Part shown: positions 47,277 to 55,942 of the stretch, one piece after another
How the letters are laid out: each line of letters opens with the position of its first letter
Numbering within the stretch: position 1 is the stretch's first letter
NCBI RefSeq assembly: GCF_003111665.1
Contig: NZ_CP022188.1
Coordinates: 1,674,001 to 1,738,000, forward strand
Length of the DNA: 64,000 nt
Direction of reading: 5' to 3'
Origin: Parazoarcus communis
GTDB taxonomy: Bacteria > Pseudomonadota > Gammaproteobacteria > Burkholderiales > Rhodocyclaceae
The notes under the pieces: model-generated
The model's database searches: none
The model's input: the letters and a program-made list of their open reading frames with translations, nothing else
Told to the model about the DNA's origin: nothing
Translations under genes and position numbers: made by a program

Positions 47277-48164
47277 ATGCGCCTCGACCCGGTTTCACTC
47301 AAGCTCTTCGTCAGCATCGTCGAAACCGGCACCATCTCCGCAGCAGCCGAGCGCGAGCATGTGGCCGCGTCTGCGGTGAGCCGGCGTATCAGCGATCTTG
47401 AGACGGCGCTCAAGACCACGCTGCTGCGGCGGACCAACAAAGGGGTGGAGCCGACTGCCGCCGGACTCGCGCTGCTGAACCTGGCGCGTGGCGTACTCCA
47501 CAGCCTTGACGAGATCGCGGCGCAGATGGCCGAGTATTCGACAGGGGTGCGCGGCCAGGTGCGCGTTGCAGCGAACCTGTCGGCGATCACGCAGTTCCTG
47601 CCCAGCGAGATCAAGCAGTTCCTCGGGCTGCATCCCCAGGTTCAGATTCACCTTGAAGAGCTGATCAGCACAATGGTCACCAAGGCGGTGGCCGAGAATC
47701 AGGCCGATATCGGCATCTTCGCCCACGTGCCGTTCGGGCAGGAGGTCGAGACCTACCGCTACCGCAAGGATCACCTTGTTCTGATCACGCCGCGTGACCA
47801 CCCGCTGGCAGCGCGCGGGCAAGTGAGTTTTGCCGAGGCGCTGGACTATGAGTTCGTCGGCCTGCATGTCGGCAGTGCGATCAACCTGCAGTTGGTCAAG
47901 GCCGCGACCGACCTCGATCGCACGGTACGCATGCGCATTCAGGTAACAAGCTACGAGGCGCTGTGCCTGATGGTTGAAACCGGTCTCGGCATCGGCGTCC
48001 TCCCCGAAGCTGTCGCGCGGCGTTACCTCGGCACCCTGGAGATCGCACAGCTGCGTCTGGACGAGCCGTGGGCCGAGCGCGAGCTCAAACTGTGCGTTCG
48101 GTCTCGCGCGGCGCTCCCGGTCGCGGCGCGGCTGTTACTGGATCACCTTCGCCACGACGACTGA
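47277..48164 (+). CDS. LysR-family transcriptional regulator
   Basis: A 295-residue LysR protein. The start at 47277 gives the classic 'MRLDPVSLKLFVSIVETGTISAAAEREHVAASAVSRRISDLE' HTH beginning; the longer reading is unlikely. The C-terminal effector domain (about 90-295) includes 'QVRVAANLSAITQFLPSEIKQFL' and 'TPRDHPLAARGQVSF'. It probably controls the CoA-transferase operon that begins 250 nt downstream on the same strand. Confidence 0.9.
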   Translation: MRLDPVSLKLFVSIVETGTISAAAEREHVAASAVSRRISDLETALKTTLLRRTNKGVEPTAAGLALLNLARGVLHSLDEIAAQMAEYSTGVRGQVRVAANLSAITQFLPSEIKQFLGLHPQVQIHLEELISTMVTKAVAENQADIGIFAHVPFGQEVETYRYRKDHLVLITPRDHPLAARGQVSFAEALDYEFVGLHVGSAINLQLVKAATDLDRTVRMRIQVTSYEALCLMVETGLGIGVLPEAVARRYLGTLEIAQLRLDEPWAERELKLCVRSRAALPVAARLLLDHLRHDD

Positions 48165-48273
48165 GGTCTGTGCGGCCCCATTGCCCTGGATTGCCGCTGC
48201 GCCTGCAGCGTGTTACCTGCTGCTGTAGCTATCTCATTCTGGCAATTGTGCGGTGCAATATCTTGGAATTACG

Positions 48274-48302
48274 GCTTGCCATCGCGATTCGCGATGGCAA
48301 GC
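48274..48302. promoter_or_regulatory. 29-bp near-perfect palindrome upstream of the CoA-transferase operon
   Basis: Arms GCTTGCCATCGCGA and TCGCGATGGCAAGC match over all 14 bp around a single central T. It lies between lysR and the CoA-transferase gene. It could be an operator, a cruciform or a terminator for lysR; the lack of a T tract speaks against the last. Confidence 0.55.
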
Positions 48303-48413
48303 TCGCAAAATGTCGATTTTCACACCGCCTTGTCTTCGTCATTATCGCGTCCCGAAACGGACAGATCGCGTACGACCGTCCGACCTCAACAGATGCGAAA
48401 GGACAGAAGCGAG

Positions 48414-49652
48414 ATGGCAAGCCCTAACCCCAATGAGCAGGCTGACAGTTCCACCAAGGATCAACCGCAGCCGCTCGCTGGCGTCAGGGTCCTCGAGCTT
48501 GGCACGCTGATCGCCGGACCCTATGCAGCGAGCCTGCTCGCGCAGTTCGGCGCCGAGGTCATCAAGGTCGAGTCGCCCGGCGGCGGCGACCCGCTGCGCA
48601 GCTGGCGCAAGCTGCACAAGGGGACGTCCTACTGGTGGTACTCGCAGAGCCGCAACAAGAAGTCGGTCACGCTGAACCTGAAGTCGCCGCGTGCGCAGGA
48701 GATCGTCAGGGATCTGGTCAGGAACACTGACATCGTCATCGAGAACTTCCGCCCCGGTGCGCTTGAAGCCTGGGGGCTCGGCTGGGATGCACTGTCGAAG
48801 ATCAACCCGAAGCTCGTGATGGTGCGCGTTTCCGGCTACGGCCAGACGGGCCCGTACAAGGATCGTCCCGGCTTTGCCGCAATCGCCGAGTCGATGGGCG
48901 GGCTGCGCAACCTCGCCGGCTACCCGGACCGTCCGCCGGTTCGCGTCGGTGTGAGTCTTGGCGACACCCTCGCATCGCTCTACGGCACCATTGGCGCCAT
49001 GCTCGCGCTGCATCACATCAACGTGAACAAGGGCGGGGGCCAGTACATCGACGTTGCGCTGTACGAAGCGGTGTTCGGCATCATGGAGAGCCTGATCCCC
49101 GAATACGCCGCCCTCGGCCATATCCGCGAACGCACCGGCGCGAGCCTGCCCGGCATTTCGCCGTCGAGCACCTACATCTGCAAGGACGGGCGCTACGTCA
49201 TCATCGCCGGTAACAGCGACAGCATCTTCCGCCGCCTGATGGTCGCGATCGGGCGCAGCGATCTGGCCGAGGACAAGGAACTGGCCCGCAACGACGGCCG
49301 GGTCAGGCACAACGGCATGCTCGACGCCGCGATCACCGCCTGGACTTCGCAGCGTGAGCTGGAGGAGGTGCTCGGCGCACTCGAGGCCGCCGAGGTGCCG
49401 AGCGGTCGCATCTACACCGCCGCCGATATCCACGAAGACCCGCACTACGCCGCGCGCGAAATGATCGGCCGTTACGAGATGCCGGACGGCGAGCCGATCG
49501 AGCTGCCGGGCATCGTGCCCAAGCTCTCGGCAACGCCAGGCAAGACGCGCTGGCTCGGCCCCGCACTTGGCGAACACACCGCCGAAGTGCTCGCAGGCCT
49601 GGGCATCGACACTACCGAGTTGGCGGCGCTGCAAGCCGACGGCGTGATCTGA
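48414..49652 (+). CDS. Class III CoA-transferase (CaiB/BaiF family)
   Basis: A 412-residue class III transferase. 'PLAGVRVLELGTLIAGPYAASLLAQFGAEVIKVE' and 'DIVIENFRPGALEAWGLG' are family hallmarks, the catalytic Asp lying in the region around residue 170 ('PPVRVGVSLGDTLASLYG'). It moves CoA from one acyl-CoA, often succinyl-CoA, to a carboxylic acid. With the HMG-CoA-lyase gene 12 nt downstream it should activate a branched hydroxy-dicarboxylate that the lyase then splits. ATG at 48414 has AAGGA upstream. Confidence 0.9.
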   Translation: MASPNPNEQADSSTKDQPQPLAGVRVLELGTLIAGPYAASLLAQFGAEVIKVESPGGGDPLRSWRKLHKGTSYWWYSQSRNKKSVTLNLKSPRAQEIVRDLVRNTDIVIENFRPGALEAWGLGWDALSKINPKLVMVRVSGYGQTGPYKDRPGFAAIAESMGGLRNLAGYPDRPPVRVGVSLGDTLASLYGTIGAMLALHHINVNKGGGQYIDVALYEAVFGIMESLIPEYAALGHIRERTGASLPGISPSSTYICKDGRYVIIAGNSDSIFRRLMVAIGRSDLAEDKELARNDGRVRHNGMLDAAITAWTSQRELEEVLGALEAAEVPSGRIYTAADIHEDPHYAAREMIGRYEMPDGEPIELPGIVPKLSATPGKTRWLGPALGEHTAEVLAGLGIDTTELAALQADGVI

Positions 49653-49664
49653 AGGAGTTCCACC

Positions 49665-50600
49665 ATGCTGTTCGAACATGCGCCCCGGCGCGTCTGCCTC
49701 AATGAAGTCTCGGTGCGCGACGGTTTCCAGAGCGAAGCGGTTTTCGTCCCGACCGAAGACAAGATCCGTCTGATCGACGCACTCTCCGCCACCGGCCTGG
49801 CCCGGATCGAGGTCACGTCCTTCGTGTCGCCGAAAGCGATTCCGAACCTGCGCGATGCGGCCGAGGTCATGCAGGCCATCACCCGCGTACCGGGTGTCAT
49901 ATATACCGCGCTGGTCCCGAACGAGAAGGGTGCCGAGCGCGCACTCGCCTGTGCTGCCGACGAGATCAACCTGGTGATGTCGATCGGTGAGCGGCACAAC
50001 CTCGCGAACATGCGCATGCGCTGCGATCAGTCGCTCGCGCAGTTCCGCAACATCATGAAGCTGGTCGCCGCTGCGCCAGTGCGCGTGAATGGCACAATTG
50101 CGACGGCCTTCGGCTGCCCCTTCGACGGCGAGCAGCCGCTCGATCGCGTGCTGTGGGCGGCCGGCGAATATCTTGCGATGGGCATGCACAGCCTGACGCT
50201 GGCCGACACCACCGGCATGGGACACCCGCAGCAGGTGGCAGACTTCTGCCGCGCCGTGCGCACCGCTTTTCCGGGCGTCCCTGTCACCGCGCATTTCCAC
50301 AACACGCGCGGCATGGGTCTCGCGAACGTGCTTGCTGCGGTCGATGCCGGCGTCGACAGCATCGACGCCTCGCTCGGCGGCATCGGGGGCTGCCCCTACG
50401 CGCCAGGTGCTACCGGCAACATCTGCACCGAAGACACCGTGCACATGCTCGAGGCCTGTGGCATCGACACGGGTGTGGACCTCGATGCGCTGCTCGATCT
50501 TGCTCGCGAACTGCCCACGCTGCTTGGCCACCCGGTACCCGGGCAGGTGCTGCAGGCGGGCAAGCGCACACAACGTCAGGCCTGCCCCGAAGCGGCCTGA
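49665..50600 (+). CDS. Hydroxymethylglutaryl-CoA lyase-family enzyme
   Basis: A 311-residue TIM-barrel lyase. 'LNEVSVRDGFQSEAVF' (Arg-Asp for metal and enolate), 'VTAHFHNTRGMGLAN' (metal HxH) and the active-site loop 'GGIGGCPYAPGATGN' (Cys) are intact. It should cleave HMG-CoA to acetyl-CoA and acetoacetate, or a citramalyl-CoA-type ester to acetyl-CoA and pyruvate. The context is catabolic rather than leucine breakdown, because no methylcrotonyl- or isovaleryl-CoA genes are present. Confidence 0.88.
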   Translation: MLFEHAPRRVCLNEVSVRDGFQSEAVFVPTEDKIRLIDALSATGLARIEVTSFVSPKAIPNLRDAAEVMQAITRVPGVIYTALVPNEKGAERALACAADEINLVMSIGERHNLANMRMRCDQSLAQFRNIMKLVAAAPVRVNGTIATAFGCPFDGEQPLDRVLWAAGEYLAMGMHSLTLADTTGMGHPQQVADFCRAVRTAFPGVPVTAHFHNTRGMGLANVLAAVDAGVDSIDASLGGIGGCPYAPGATGNICTEDTVHMLEACGIDTGVDLDALLDLARELPTLLGHPVPGQVLQAGKRTQRQACPEAA

Positions 50601-50644
50601 GAACCTTTCACGTACCCGCAACAACACTCATCTCGGAGGAGACT

Positions 50645-51667
50645 ATGAAAAAAACGAACCAACTGCTTGCCGCCCTGATCGCCTCGACCGGCATCCTTTT
50701 CGGCGCGTCGGCCCAGGCTCAGAACGCTGCGCCCATCGTCATCAAGTTCAGCCACGTCGTGGCCGCCGAGACGCCCAAGGGCAAGGCTGCCGAGATGTTC
50801 AGAAAGCTTGCGGAAGAGCGCACCAACGGTCGCGTCAAGGTTGAGGTCTATCCGAACAGCGTGCTCTATAAGGACAAGGAAGAGCTCGAGGCGCTGCAAC
50901 TGGGCGCGGTGCAGATGCTTGCGCCGTCCACCGCCAAGTTCGGCCCGCTCGGGTTCAGGGAGTTCGACGCCTTCGCGCTGCCCTTCATCTTCGACAACTA
51001 CGACGATGTGCACAAGGTGCTGCAGGGCCCGATCGGCGGTGGGCTGCTGAAGAAGCTGGAAACACGTGGACTGGCCGGACTTGCGTTCTGGGACAGCGGC
51101 TTCAAGCAATTCACCGGCAACCGGGCGATGCACAAGCCGGAAGACCTCAAGGGCATGAAGATTCGCATTCAGTCGTCCAAGGTCATCGAAGAGCAGATGC
51201 GGTCCCTCGGTGTGCTGCCGCAGGTGATGGCCTTCTCCGAGCTGTATACCGCGCTGCAGACGGGCGTCATCGACGGTGACGAGCAATCGACTCCGAACAT
51301 CTGGACGCAGAAGTTCTATGAAGTCGAAAAGCACATGACGGTCAGCAACCACGGCTACACGGGCTACGCGGTAGTGACCAACAAGAAGTTCTGGGACGAG
51401 CTGCCGCCTGAGATCCGCACTGAACTCGAAGGCGCAATGAAGGACGCGACCGCATTCGCCAACGACGTCGCACGCAAGGACAACGAAGCAGCCCTCGAGA
51501 TGATCAAGAGCAGCGGACGGATGGCGGTGTTCACGCCGACGCCGCAGGAGCGCAACGAGTGGAAGCGCGCGATGGTAAAGGTGCATGCCACGATGGCACC
51601 TCGCGTTGGCCAGGAATTCCTCGAATCGATCTATCGTGAGACGGGTTTCGAAGTCGCCAAGAAGTGA
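50645..51667 (+). CDS. TRAP transporter substrate-binding protein, DctP family
   Basis: A 340-residue periplasmic protein with a signal peptide (1-25, AQA). DctP features are 'IKFSHVVAAETPKGKAAEMFRKLAEERTNGRVKVEVYPNSVLYKDKEELEALQLGAVQM' in the N-domain and the carboxylate-binding arginine in 'LKGMKIRIQSSKVIEEQM'. It should bind a dicarboxylate. The membrane subunits (DctQ, DctM) are not in the window, so it depends on genes elsewhere. GGAGGAG precedes the start; a terminator follows. Confidence 0.92.
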   Translation: MKKTNQLLAALIASTGILFGASAQAQNAAPIVIKFSHVVAAETPKGKAAEMFRKLAEERTNGRVKVEVYPNSVLYKDKEELEALQLGAVQMLAPSTAKFGPLGFREFDAFALPFIFDNYDDVHKVLQGPIGGGLLKKLETRGLAGLAFWDSGFKQFTGNRAMHKPEDLKGMKIRIQSSKVIEEQMRSLGVLPQVMAFSELYTALQTGVIDGDEQSTPNIWTQKFYEVEKHMTVSNHGYTGYAVVTNKKFWDELPPEIRTELEGAMKDATAFANDVARKDNEAALEMIKSSGRMAVFTPTPQERNEWKRAMVKVHATMAPRVGQEFLESIYRETGFEVAKK

Positions 51668-51671
51668 AGGA

Positions 51672-51711
51672 AAGCCATCGGCGCATCGTGCAGACGATGT
51701 GCCGATGGCTT
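51672..51711 (+). terminator. Terminator of the CoA-transferase/HMG-CoA-lyase/DctP operon
   Basis: AAGCCATCGGCGCATCG and CGATGTGCCGATGGCTT form a 17-bp stem with one G-T pair around a 6-nt loop, 4 nt past the stop. Confidence 0.8.
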
Positions 51712-51880
51712 ATCACCTTGGCATGGCGGACGGTAGCTTCGGCGGGCCGTCCGGACAGTCGAGTGTGATGAAGTAGGCTTATCGCGGCATGGTATTTGGC
51801 ATAGCATATCGGCATTGTTCGATTTTCCGTGCTATTCGCTGCCATGCTCCGCTCATTAGTCGCCATTCGCGTGCGCTAGC

Positions 51881-53752
51881 ATGGCGAAGATCATCCCCAG
51901 CCTCAATCGCCACACGCTCGCCCGCATGACCTCGGGTGAACGGCGTGTAGCGCAAACGCTCGCTGCGGTGCTGGAGGATGATTACCTCGTCTGGTACGAC
52001 ATTCCGGTTGCAAGACGCAGGCGCTACCCCGACTTCATCATCCTGCATCCCTCGCGCGGCCTGCTGTTTCTGGAAATCAAGGACTGGAAGCCGGAAACGC
52101 TCAAGCGCCTGAGCAAGAGCGAGGTCACCCTGCACACCGAACGCGGGCAGGTGCTCGAAGTCCACCCGCTTGAGCAGGCGCGCCAGTACGCCTACGAAGT
52201 CATCGCCCTGCTGTCGCGCGACCCGCAGTTGTGCCATCAGTCCGGCCCGCATCAGGGCAAGCTCGTCATGCCTTACGGCTGGGGCGTGGTGCTGACCAAT
52301 ATCACGCGCAAGCAGATCGCCGCTTCGATGCCGGAGGAAAGTCGCGACATTCTGCTGCCCGAGCACCTGATGATCTACAAGGGTGAGTTTTCCGAGAACA
52401 CGGAGCCCGAAGCCTTCCAGCAAAGGCTGTGGGACATGTTCACCTACCGCTTTGGCCAGCCCCTGAGCCTGCCGCAGATTGACCGCATCCGGTGGCACCT
52501 CTTCCCCGAAGTGCGCATCGACGCGCCGCTGCAGACCGAACTCTTCGCTGACCCGCTGCAGGCCGCCGGCGAAATCGAGCAGACCCTGCCCGACATCATC
52601 CGCATCATGGACATCCAGCAGGAGCAGCTTGCCCGCAGCCTGGGCGAAGGGCACCGCGTCATCCACGGTGTGGCCGGATCGGGCAAAACCATGATCCTGG
52701 GCTACCGTTGCCTGTATCTGGCGCAGACGCTGCAAAAGCCCATCCTGGTGCTGTGCTTCAACATCACCCTGGCGGCGCGGTTGCGCGCCTTCATTTCGGC
52801 CAAGGGCATCGGTGCCCAGGTGCAGGTCTATCACTTTCATGACTGGTGCGGGCAGCAGCTCAGAACCTACAGCGTCGATGTTCCTGCGGGCGAGGGCCCG
52901 CACTTCGAGCGTCAGGTCAGCGCCGTCATCCACGCGGTGGAGCAGGGCTTCATCCCGCGCGCCCAGTACGGCGCGCTGCTGATCGACGAAGGCCACGACA
53001 TGCAGGCCGACTGGCTCAAGCTGGTGGTGCAGATGGTCGACCCCGAAAGCAATTCCCTGTTGCTGCTCTACGACGACGCCCAATCCATCTACAAGAAGAA
53101 GGCGGGGCTCGGCTTCACCCTGTCGAGCGTCGGCATCCAGGCTCAGGGCCGCACCTCAATCCTGCGCCTCAACTATCGGAACACCCGCGAGATCCTCAGC
53201 TTTGCTTTCGGCTTCGCCCGCCACTACCTCGACCCGCAGCAATCGGACGACGACCACATCCCCCTGGTCGAGCCCGAAGCCGCCGGCATCAGCGGCCCCG
53301 CCCCGGTCGCCAAACGCCTGAAGTCCTTTGCCGACGAGCTCGACTACACTTGCGCCTGCATCCGGAAGTGGCGCAGCAATGGCGTGGAACTGAAGGACAT
53401 TGGGGTGCTGTACGCCACCAACACCCAAGGCGCCCAACTGAGCCGGCGCCTGGAGAAAGACGACGTTCCCCACCAGTGGCTGGGCAGCCGCGCCCAGAAG
53501 ATGGCCTACGACGCCGAAAGCGATGCACTCACGCTGCTGACCATCCATAGCAGCAAGGGCCTCGAGTTCGAGCGCGTGATCATGATTGGCATCGGGCAGA
53601 TGGAAGATGAAGGCGAGCAACGCCAGCAATCGGCACGCTTGCTGTACGTGGGAATGACGCGGGCACGGCGGTATCTGTTGATGGCGAGTTCAGGGGAGAA
53701 CGAGTTCAGCCGGCGGATTGTGGATGTTGAGGGGTTGGGGGGCGACAGGTGA
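51881..53752 (+). CDS. NERD-domain nuclease-helicase (UvrD/PcrA-like helicase)
   Basis: A 623-residue fusion. The N-terminal NERD/restriction-fold domain shows D51 and E65-x-K67 in 'YPDFIILHPSRGLLFLEIKDWK', a PD-(D/E)xK pattern. The SF1 helicase part has Walker A 'GVAGSGKT' (263-270), motif II 'LLIDEGHDM', motif III 'LLYDDAQSIY', motif IV 'LRLNYRNTREIL', motif V 'LTIHSSKGLEFERV' and motif VI 'LLYVGMTRARRYL'. It should degrade or unwind DNA. The stop overlaps the next gene (GTGA), so the two are a pair. Proteins of this build occur in defence islands, but the role is unknown. Confidence 0.85.
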   Translation: MAKIIPSLNRHTLARMTSGERRVAQTLAAVLEDDYLVWYDIPVARRRRYPDFIILHPSRGLLFLEIKDWKPETLKRLSKSEVTLHTERGQVLEVHPLEQARQYAYEVIALLSRDPQLCHQSGPHQGKLVMPYGWGVVLTNITRKQIAASMPEESRDILLPEHLMIYKGEFSENTEPEAFQQRLWDMFTYRFGQPLSLPQIDRIRWHLFPEVRIDAPLQTELFADPLQAAGEIEQTLPDIIRIMDIQQEQLARSLGEGHRVIHGVAGSGKTMILGYRCLYLAQTLQKPILVLCFNITLAARLRAFISAKGIGAQVQVYHFHDWCGQQLRTYSVDVPAGEGPHFERQVSAVIHAVEQGFIPRAQYGALLIDEGHDMQADWLKLVVQMVDPESNSLLLLYDDAQSIYKKKAGLGFTLSSVGIQAQGRTSILRLNYRNTREILSFAFGFARHYLDPQQSDDDHIPLVEPEAAGISGPAPVAKRLKSFADELDYTCACIRKWRSNGVELKDIGVLYATNTQGAQLSRRLEKDDVPHQWLGSRAQKMAYDAESDALTLLTIHSSKGLEFERVIMIGIGQMEDEGEQRQQSARLLYVGMTRARRYLLMASSGENEFSRRIVDVEGLGGDR

Positions 53753-54513
53753 GCAGAACATGCTGGATCTGCGGTGCGAACGCTGATAGCGCCGAGCACC
53801 GTTTCAAGAAAGCAGATTTAGTTCGTGCCCACGGTCGCGGCCCTTATGTCGGGCCATCGGCGTTATCCCACGTTCGCGCCGGAATGGAAAGTTTAGTACA
53901 GGGACCTGGCTCACAATCCCTGAAATATCTCCCGAGCCTTTGTAAGCACTGCAACAATACTTACACCCAACCGTTCGACCGTGCGTACGACGCGCTGATC
54001 AGTTGGGTAATGGCGAATGACGATCTAGTCCTCCGTCGTCGCTTCATCGATTTTGAAGAAGTGTACGGTGTTGGGTGGGAGGTCTTACAGCGCAACCTAT
54101 ACAAGTACTTCGCAAAATCCTTCGGCTGCCGCCTAGTTGATGCGTGCACCGCAGTACCTCCAGACATAGTTGGACTCTTGGGACAAACCACTTTCCGCAC
54201 TCGCCTTCACTTAACCGTCGCTGTCAACGAAGACATCCTTCTTATGCCAAGAAGCGACCGTAACGGCTTTATTGGCAAGGGAGAGTTGTTAGCGTGGGCG
54301 CCGCGCTCCGCACCGAGCAGCCCTGACTCCTTCACATGGAATGAGCACGTCTCCTGGCTCACGACTTGTTACTGGTACAACTATGCCCCGGACGGCACGT
54401 ACGGCTCGACTTGGATTGCAGATTGCAAGTTCATTTATCTCGGCAGCTTCGCGCCATTGGACGAGCTCGCGCGAAACGAATTCATCGAGAAGGTGAAGAA
54501 CCGTGAAAAATGA
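53749..54513 (+). CDS. HNH-like zinc-finger protein of unknown function
   Basis: A 254-residue protein starting at a GTG that overlaps the helicase stop. C5-W-I-C8, 'AEHRFKKADL' (E16-H17) and C65-K-H-C68-N-N form a two-Cys-pair plus EH arrangement as in HNH/McrA-type nucleases ('CxxC...EH...CxxCN'). The middle and C-terminal parts match nothing I recognise. The coding sequence is visibly less GC-rich than the helicase, a sign of separate origin. As partner of a nuclease-helicase it might be an effector or specificity factor; that is inference. Confidence 0.6.
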   Translation: MSRTCWICGANADSAEHRFKKADLVRAHGRGPYVGPSALSHVRAGMESLVQGPGSQSLKYLPSLCKHCNNTYTQPFDRAYDALISWVMANDDLVLRRRFIDFEEVYGVGWEVLQRNLYKYFAKSFGCRLVDACTAVPPDIVGLLGQTTFRTRLHLTVAVNEDILLMPRSDRNGFIGKGELLAWAPRSAPSSPDSFTWNEHVSWLTTCYWYNYAPDGTYGSTWIADCKFIYLGSFAPLDELARNEFIEKVKNREK

Positions 54514-54603
54514 TAAGTGCGCAGCCGACGAGCCCAAAAAATGCTTGCAGCGGATCGTCAGAACGCTGTGCATTTCTCCGTCTGCTGAAGCGCCACGTTA
54601 GGA
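54513..54603 (+). repeat. Possible degenerate attC-like site
   Basis: The gap between the HNH-like and GIY-YIG-like genes has arms AAGTGCGC (54515-54522) and GCGCCACGTT (54590-54599), and CAGC against GCTG inside, with bulged bases, ending in ACGTTAGGA. The layout resembles an integron attC, but the core does not fit GTTRRRY exactly. Confidence 0.3.
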
Positions 54604-54609
54604 AGTGCT

Positions 54610-55044
54610 ATGCCGACATCTCTAAAATCCCTAAAAAAGGATACCCGCGATTTCTTCAAGCTTCACTGGAATGAACAAGCAATCGGCGAGGCTGCTCCAA
54701 AATGGTCAAAGGAGTGGAGGCTTTCAGGTTCTGCCCCAAACTACGACAAACAAGGTGTATACGCTTTTGTTAAAGACGGAGAAATCACCTACGTAGGTAG
54801 CGGAGTAAGCCGACGCAAAAAAGGCTATGAGGGTCATGGTCTTGGAGCCAGAATCGGCGGTTATGTTCGCGTTGAAAAACAAGGGCTATACCGTGCCCAT
54901 GACGAGAGGCTGGCAGAGGCAGGAGCATTGATAACCATAGGCTTTCATCTAGGCTATTGGCATACTGCAATTGCGCTTAAGTATTACCTGATCGCAAACA
55001 TGCCTACCAAGCACAACAGCAACCGGCCGGGAAGTTATCCCTAA
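54610..55044 (+). CDS. GIY-YIG-like small protein
   Basis: A 144-residue protein. G49-V-Y51 ('KQGVYAFVKDG') followed by Y61-V-G63 ('ITYVGSG') reproduces the GIY-YIG core with normal spacing; R81 ('GLGARIG') fits the catalytic arginine, and 'YYLIANMPTKHNSNRPG' near the C-terminus fits the end of the fold with its Asn. The catalytic Glu usually found just before that stretch is not evident (it reads ALKYYLI), so activity is uncertain. AT-rich compared with core genes. It follows the HNH-like gene by 96 nt. Confidence 0.55.
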   Translation: MPTSLKSLKKDTRDFFKLHWNEQAIGEAAPKWSKEWRLSGSAPNYDKQGVYAFVKDGEITYVGSGVSRRKKGYEGHGLGARIGGYVRVEKQGLYRAHDERLAEAGALITIGFHLGYWHTAIALKYYLIANMPTKHNSNRPGSYP

Positions 55045-55120
55045 TCGGGTGAGGCAGAATTCGGCGAACAATCAGATAAAATCTTTGTCATAGATGAGCC
55101 TCGATACCCCCTGCACTGAA

Positions 55121-55207
55121 ATGACGTGCGGCCAACTTGATCCCCGGTTCTCAATGTTTCACTACTTTTCGCTGGAATCGCGCGTGACGGCCGATCATCC
55201 GCTGTGA
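55121..55207 (+). pseudogene. N-terminal stub of an IS transposase
   Basis: 28 codons reading 'LDPRFSMFHYFSLESRVTAD...HPL', which matches the opening of IS1182/IS5-group transposases (typically 'LFSYVxLExRVPxDHPLR'), then a stop. The rest of the transposase is absent: the stub ends 1 nt before a dispersed palindromic element. Together with that element it makes up most of the 55045-55394 gap, where no intact gene is seen. Confidence 0.5.
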
Positions 55208-55208
55208 A

Positions 55209-55317
55209 GATCAAAAGGGGTAGAGTCGTTCGATTCTTCCAGAAAAACGTAAAAAGCGAGATGCGCCGACCGCTCGGGCTCTTCCTGCGGCTTCAAACGA
55301 CTCTGATCCCTTTGATT
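55209..55317. repeat. Dispersed palindromic element, copy 2 (inverted pair)
   Basis: A degenerate core at 55209-55236 faces an inverted core at 55293-55317, enclosing a 56-nt middle. The inner segment GACCGCTC-GG-CT-TTCCTGCGGCTT-type text is shared with the copy at 59580-59700, so the whole unit, not only the ends, is repeated. Looks like a MITE or REP doublet. Confidence 0.8.
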
Positions 55318-55394
55318 GCGCATAAAATTGCACTCGGCCTCGCTCCCTTCGGTTGCTGGTCAGCTTTAGGTTATGTGAGGGGAAATCAAAAAAT

Positions 55395-55886
55395 ATGATT
55401 GAGTATGCAACCGATATGTGGGCGCTTGCCTTTGAAGGGGATAAGCAAGGAGTACTATTCTTTGTAGTAGTTTATGCGTTGATTGTGTGCCTGTATTCTT
55501 TCTTCAGACAAGTTCTGATAAGACGGTGGCCGGTAGCAAAAGGCCGTCTGCTAAGTGCTTCTGTTGAGAAGTGGGGGATTTCGGAGCTGGTTCTATCGGA
55601 CCAGGATTACAAAGTTGATTCATTGTATGAGTATCATGTTTCCGAAAAAAGTTACCAAGGAAAGCGAGTATCGCCTTGGATAATAATCGCATCTCACAAT
55701 GCCAGATTCTTGTTGAAGAAGCAGTTGAACGGTGTTCAGAAAAATGAAGATGGCACTGTTAATGTGTTTTATCACCCAAAAAACCCCGCGAAAAGCTACT
55801 TGGTGAAGCCCGGGTTTTTCGGTATGGCCATCAATTTATGTATTGCAGTTCTCCCTTTGCTTCTCTATGCATATGAGTATTCTTGA
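55395..55886 (+). CDS. DUF3592-like small membrane protein
   Basis: A 163-residue protein with a membrane span at about 20-37 and another at the C-terminus (about 143-160), with a soluble part between them: 'KGRLLSASVEKWG', 'YEYHVSEKSYQGKRVSPW' and 'VNVFYHPKNPAKSYLVKPG', the DUF3592 pattern. The family has no known function. AT-rich. ATG at 55395 lies 78 nt after the palindromic element; no good ribosome site. Confidence 0.65.
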   Translation: MIEYATDMWALAFEGDKQGVLFFVVVYALIVCLYSFFRQVLIRRWPVAKGRLLSASVEKWGISELVLSDQDYKVDSLYEYHVSEKSYQGKRVSPWIIIASHNARFLLKKQLNGVQKNEDGTVNVFYHPKNPAKSYLVKPGFFGMAINLCIAVLPLLLYAYEYS

Positions 55887-55942
55887 ATTACATAACAAAA
55901 CGCTTCCTTGGGCGTCAGGCGGCATCGGATATCTGAGGGCAG

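Noticed and set aside
48342..50627. 761-codon open frame on the minus strand
   Set aside because: Antisense to the CoA-transferase and HMG-CoA-lyase genes, with the composition of a reverse frame; no recognisable motif.
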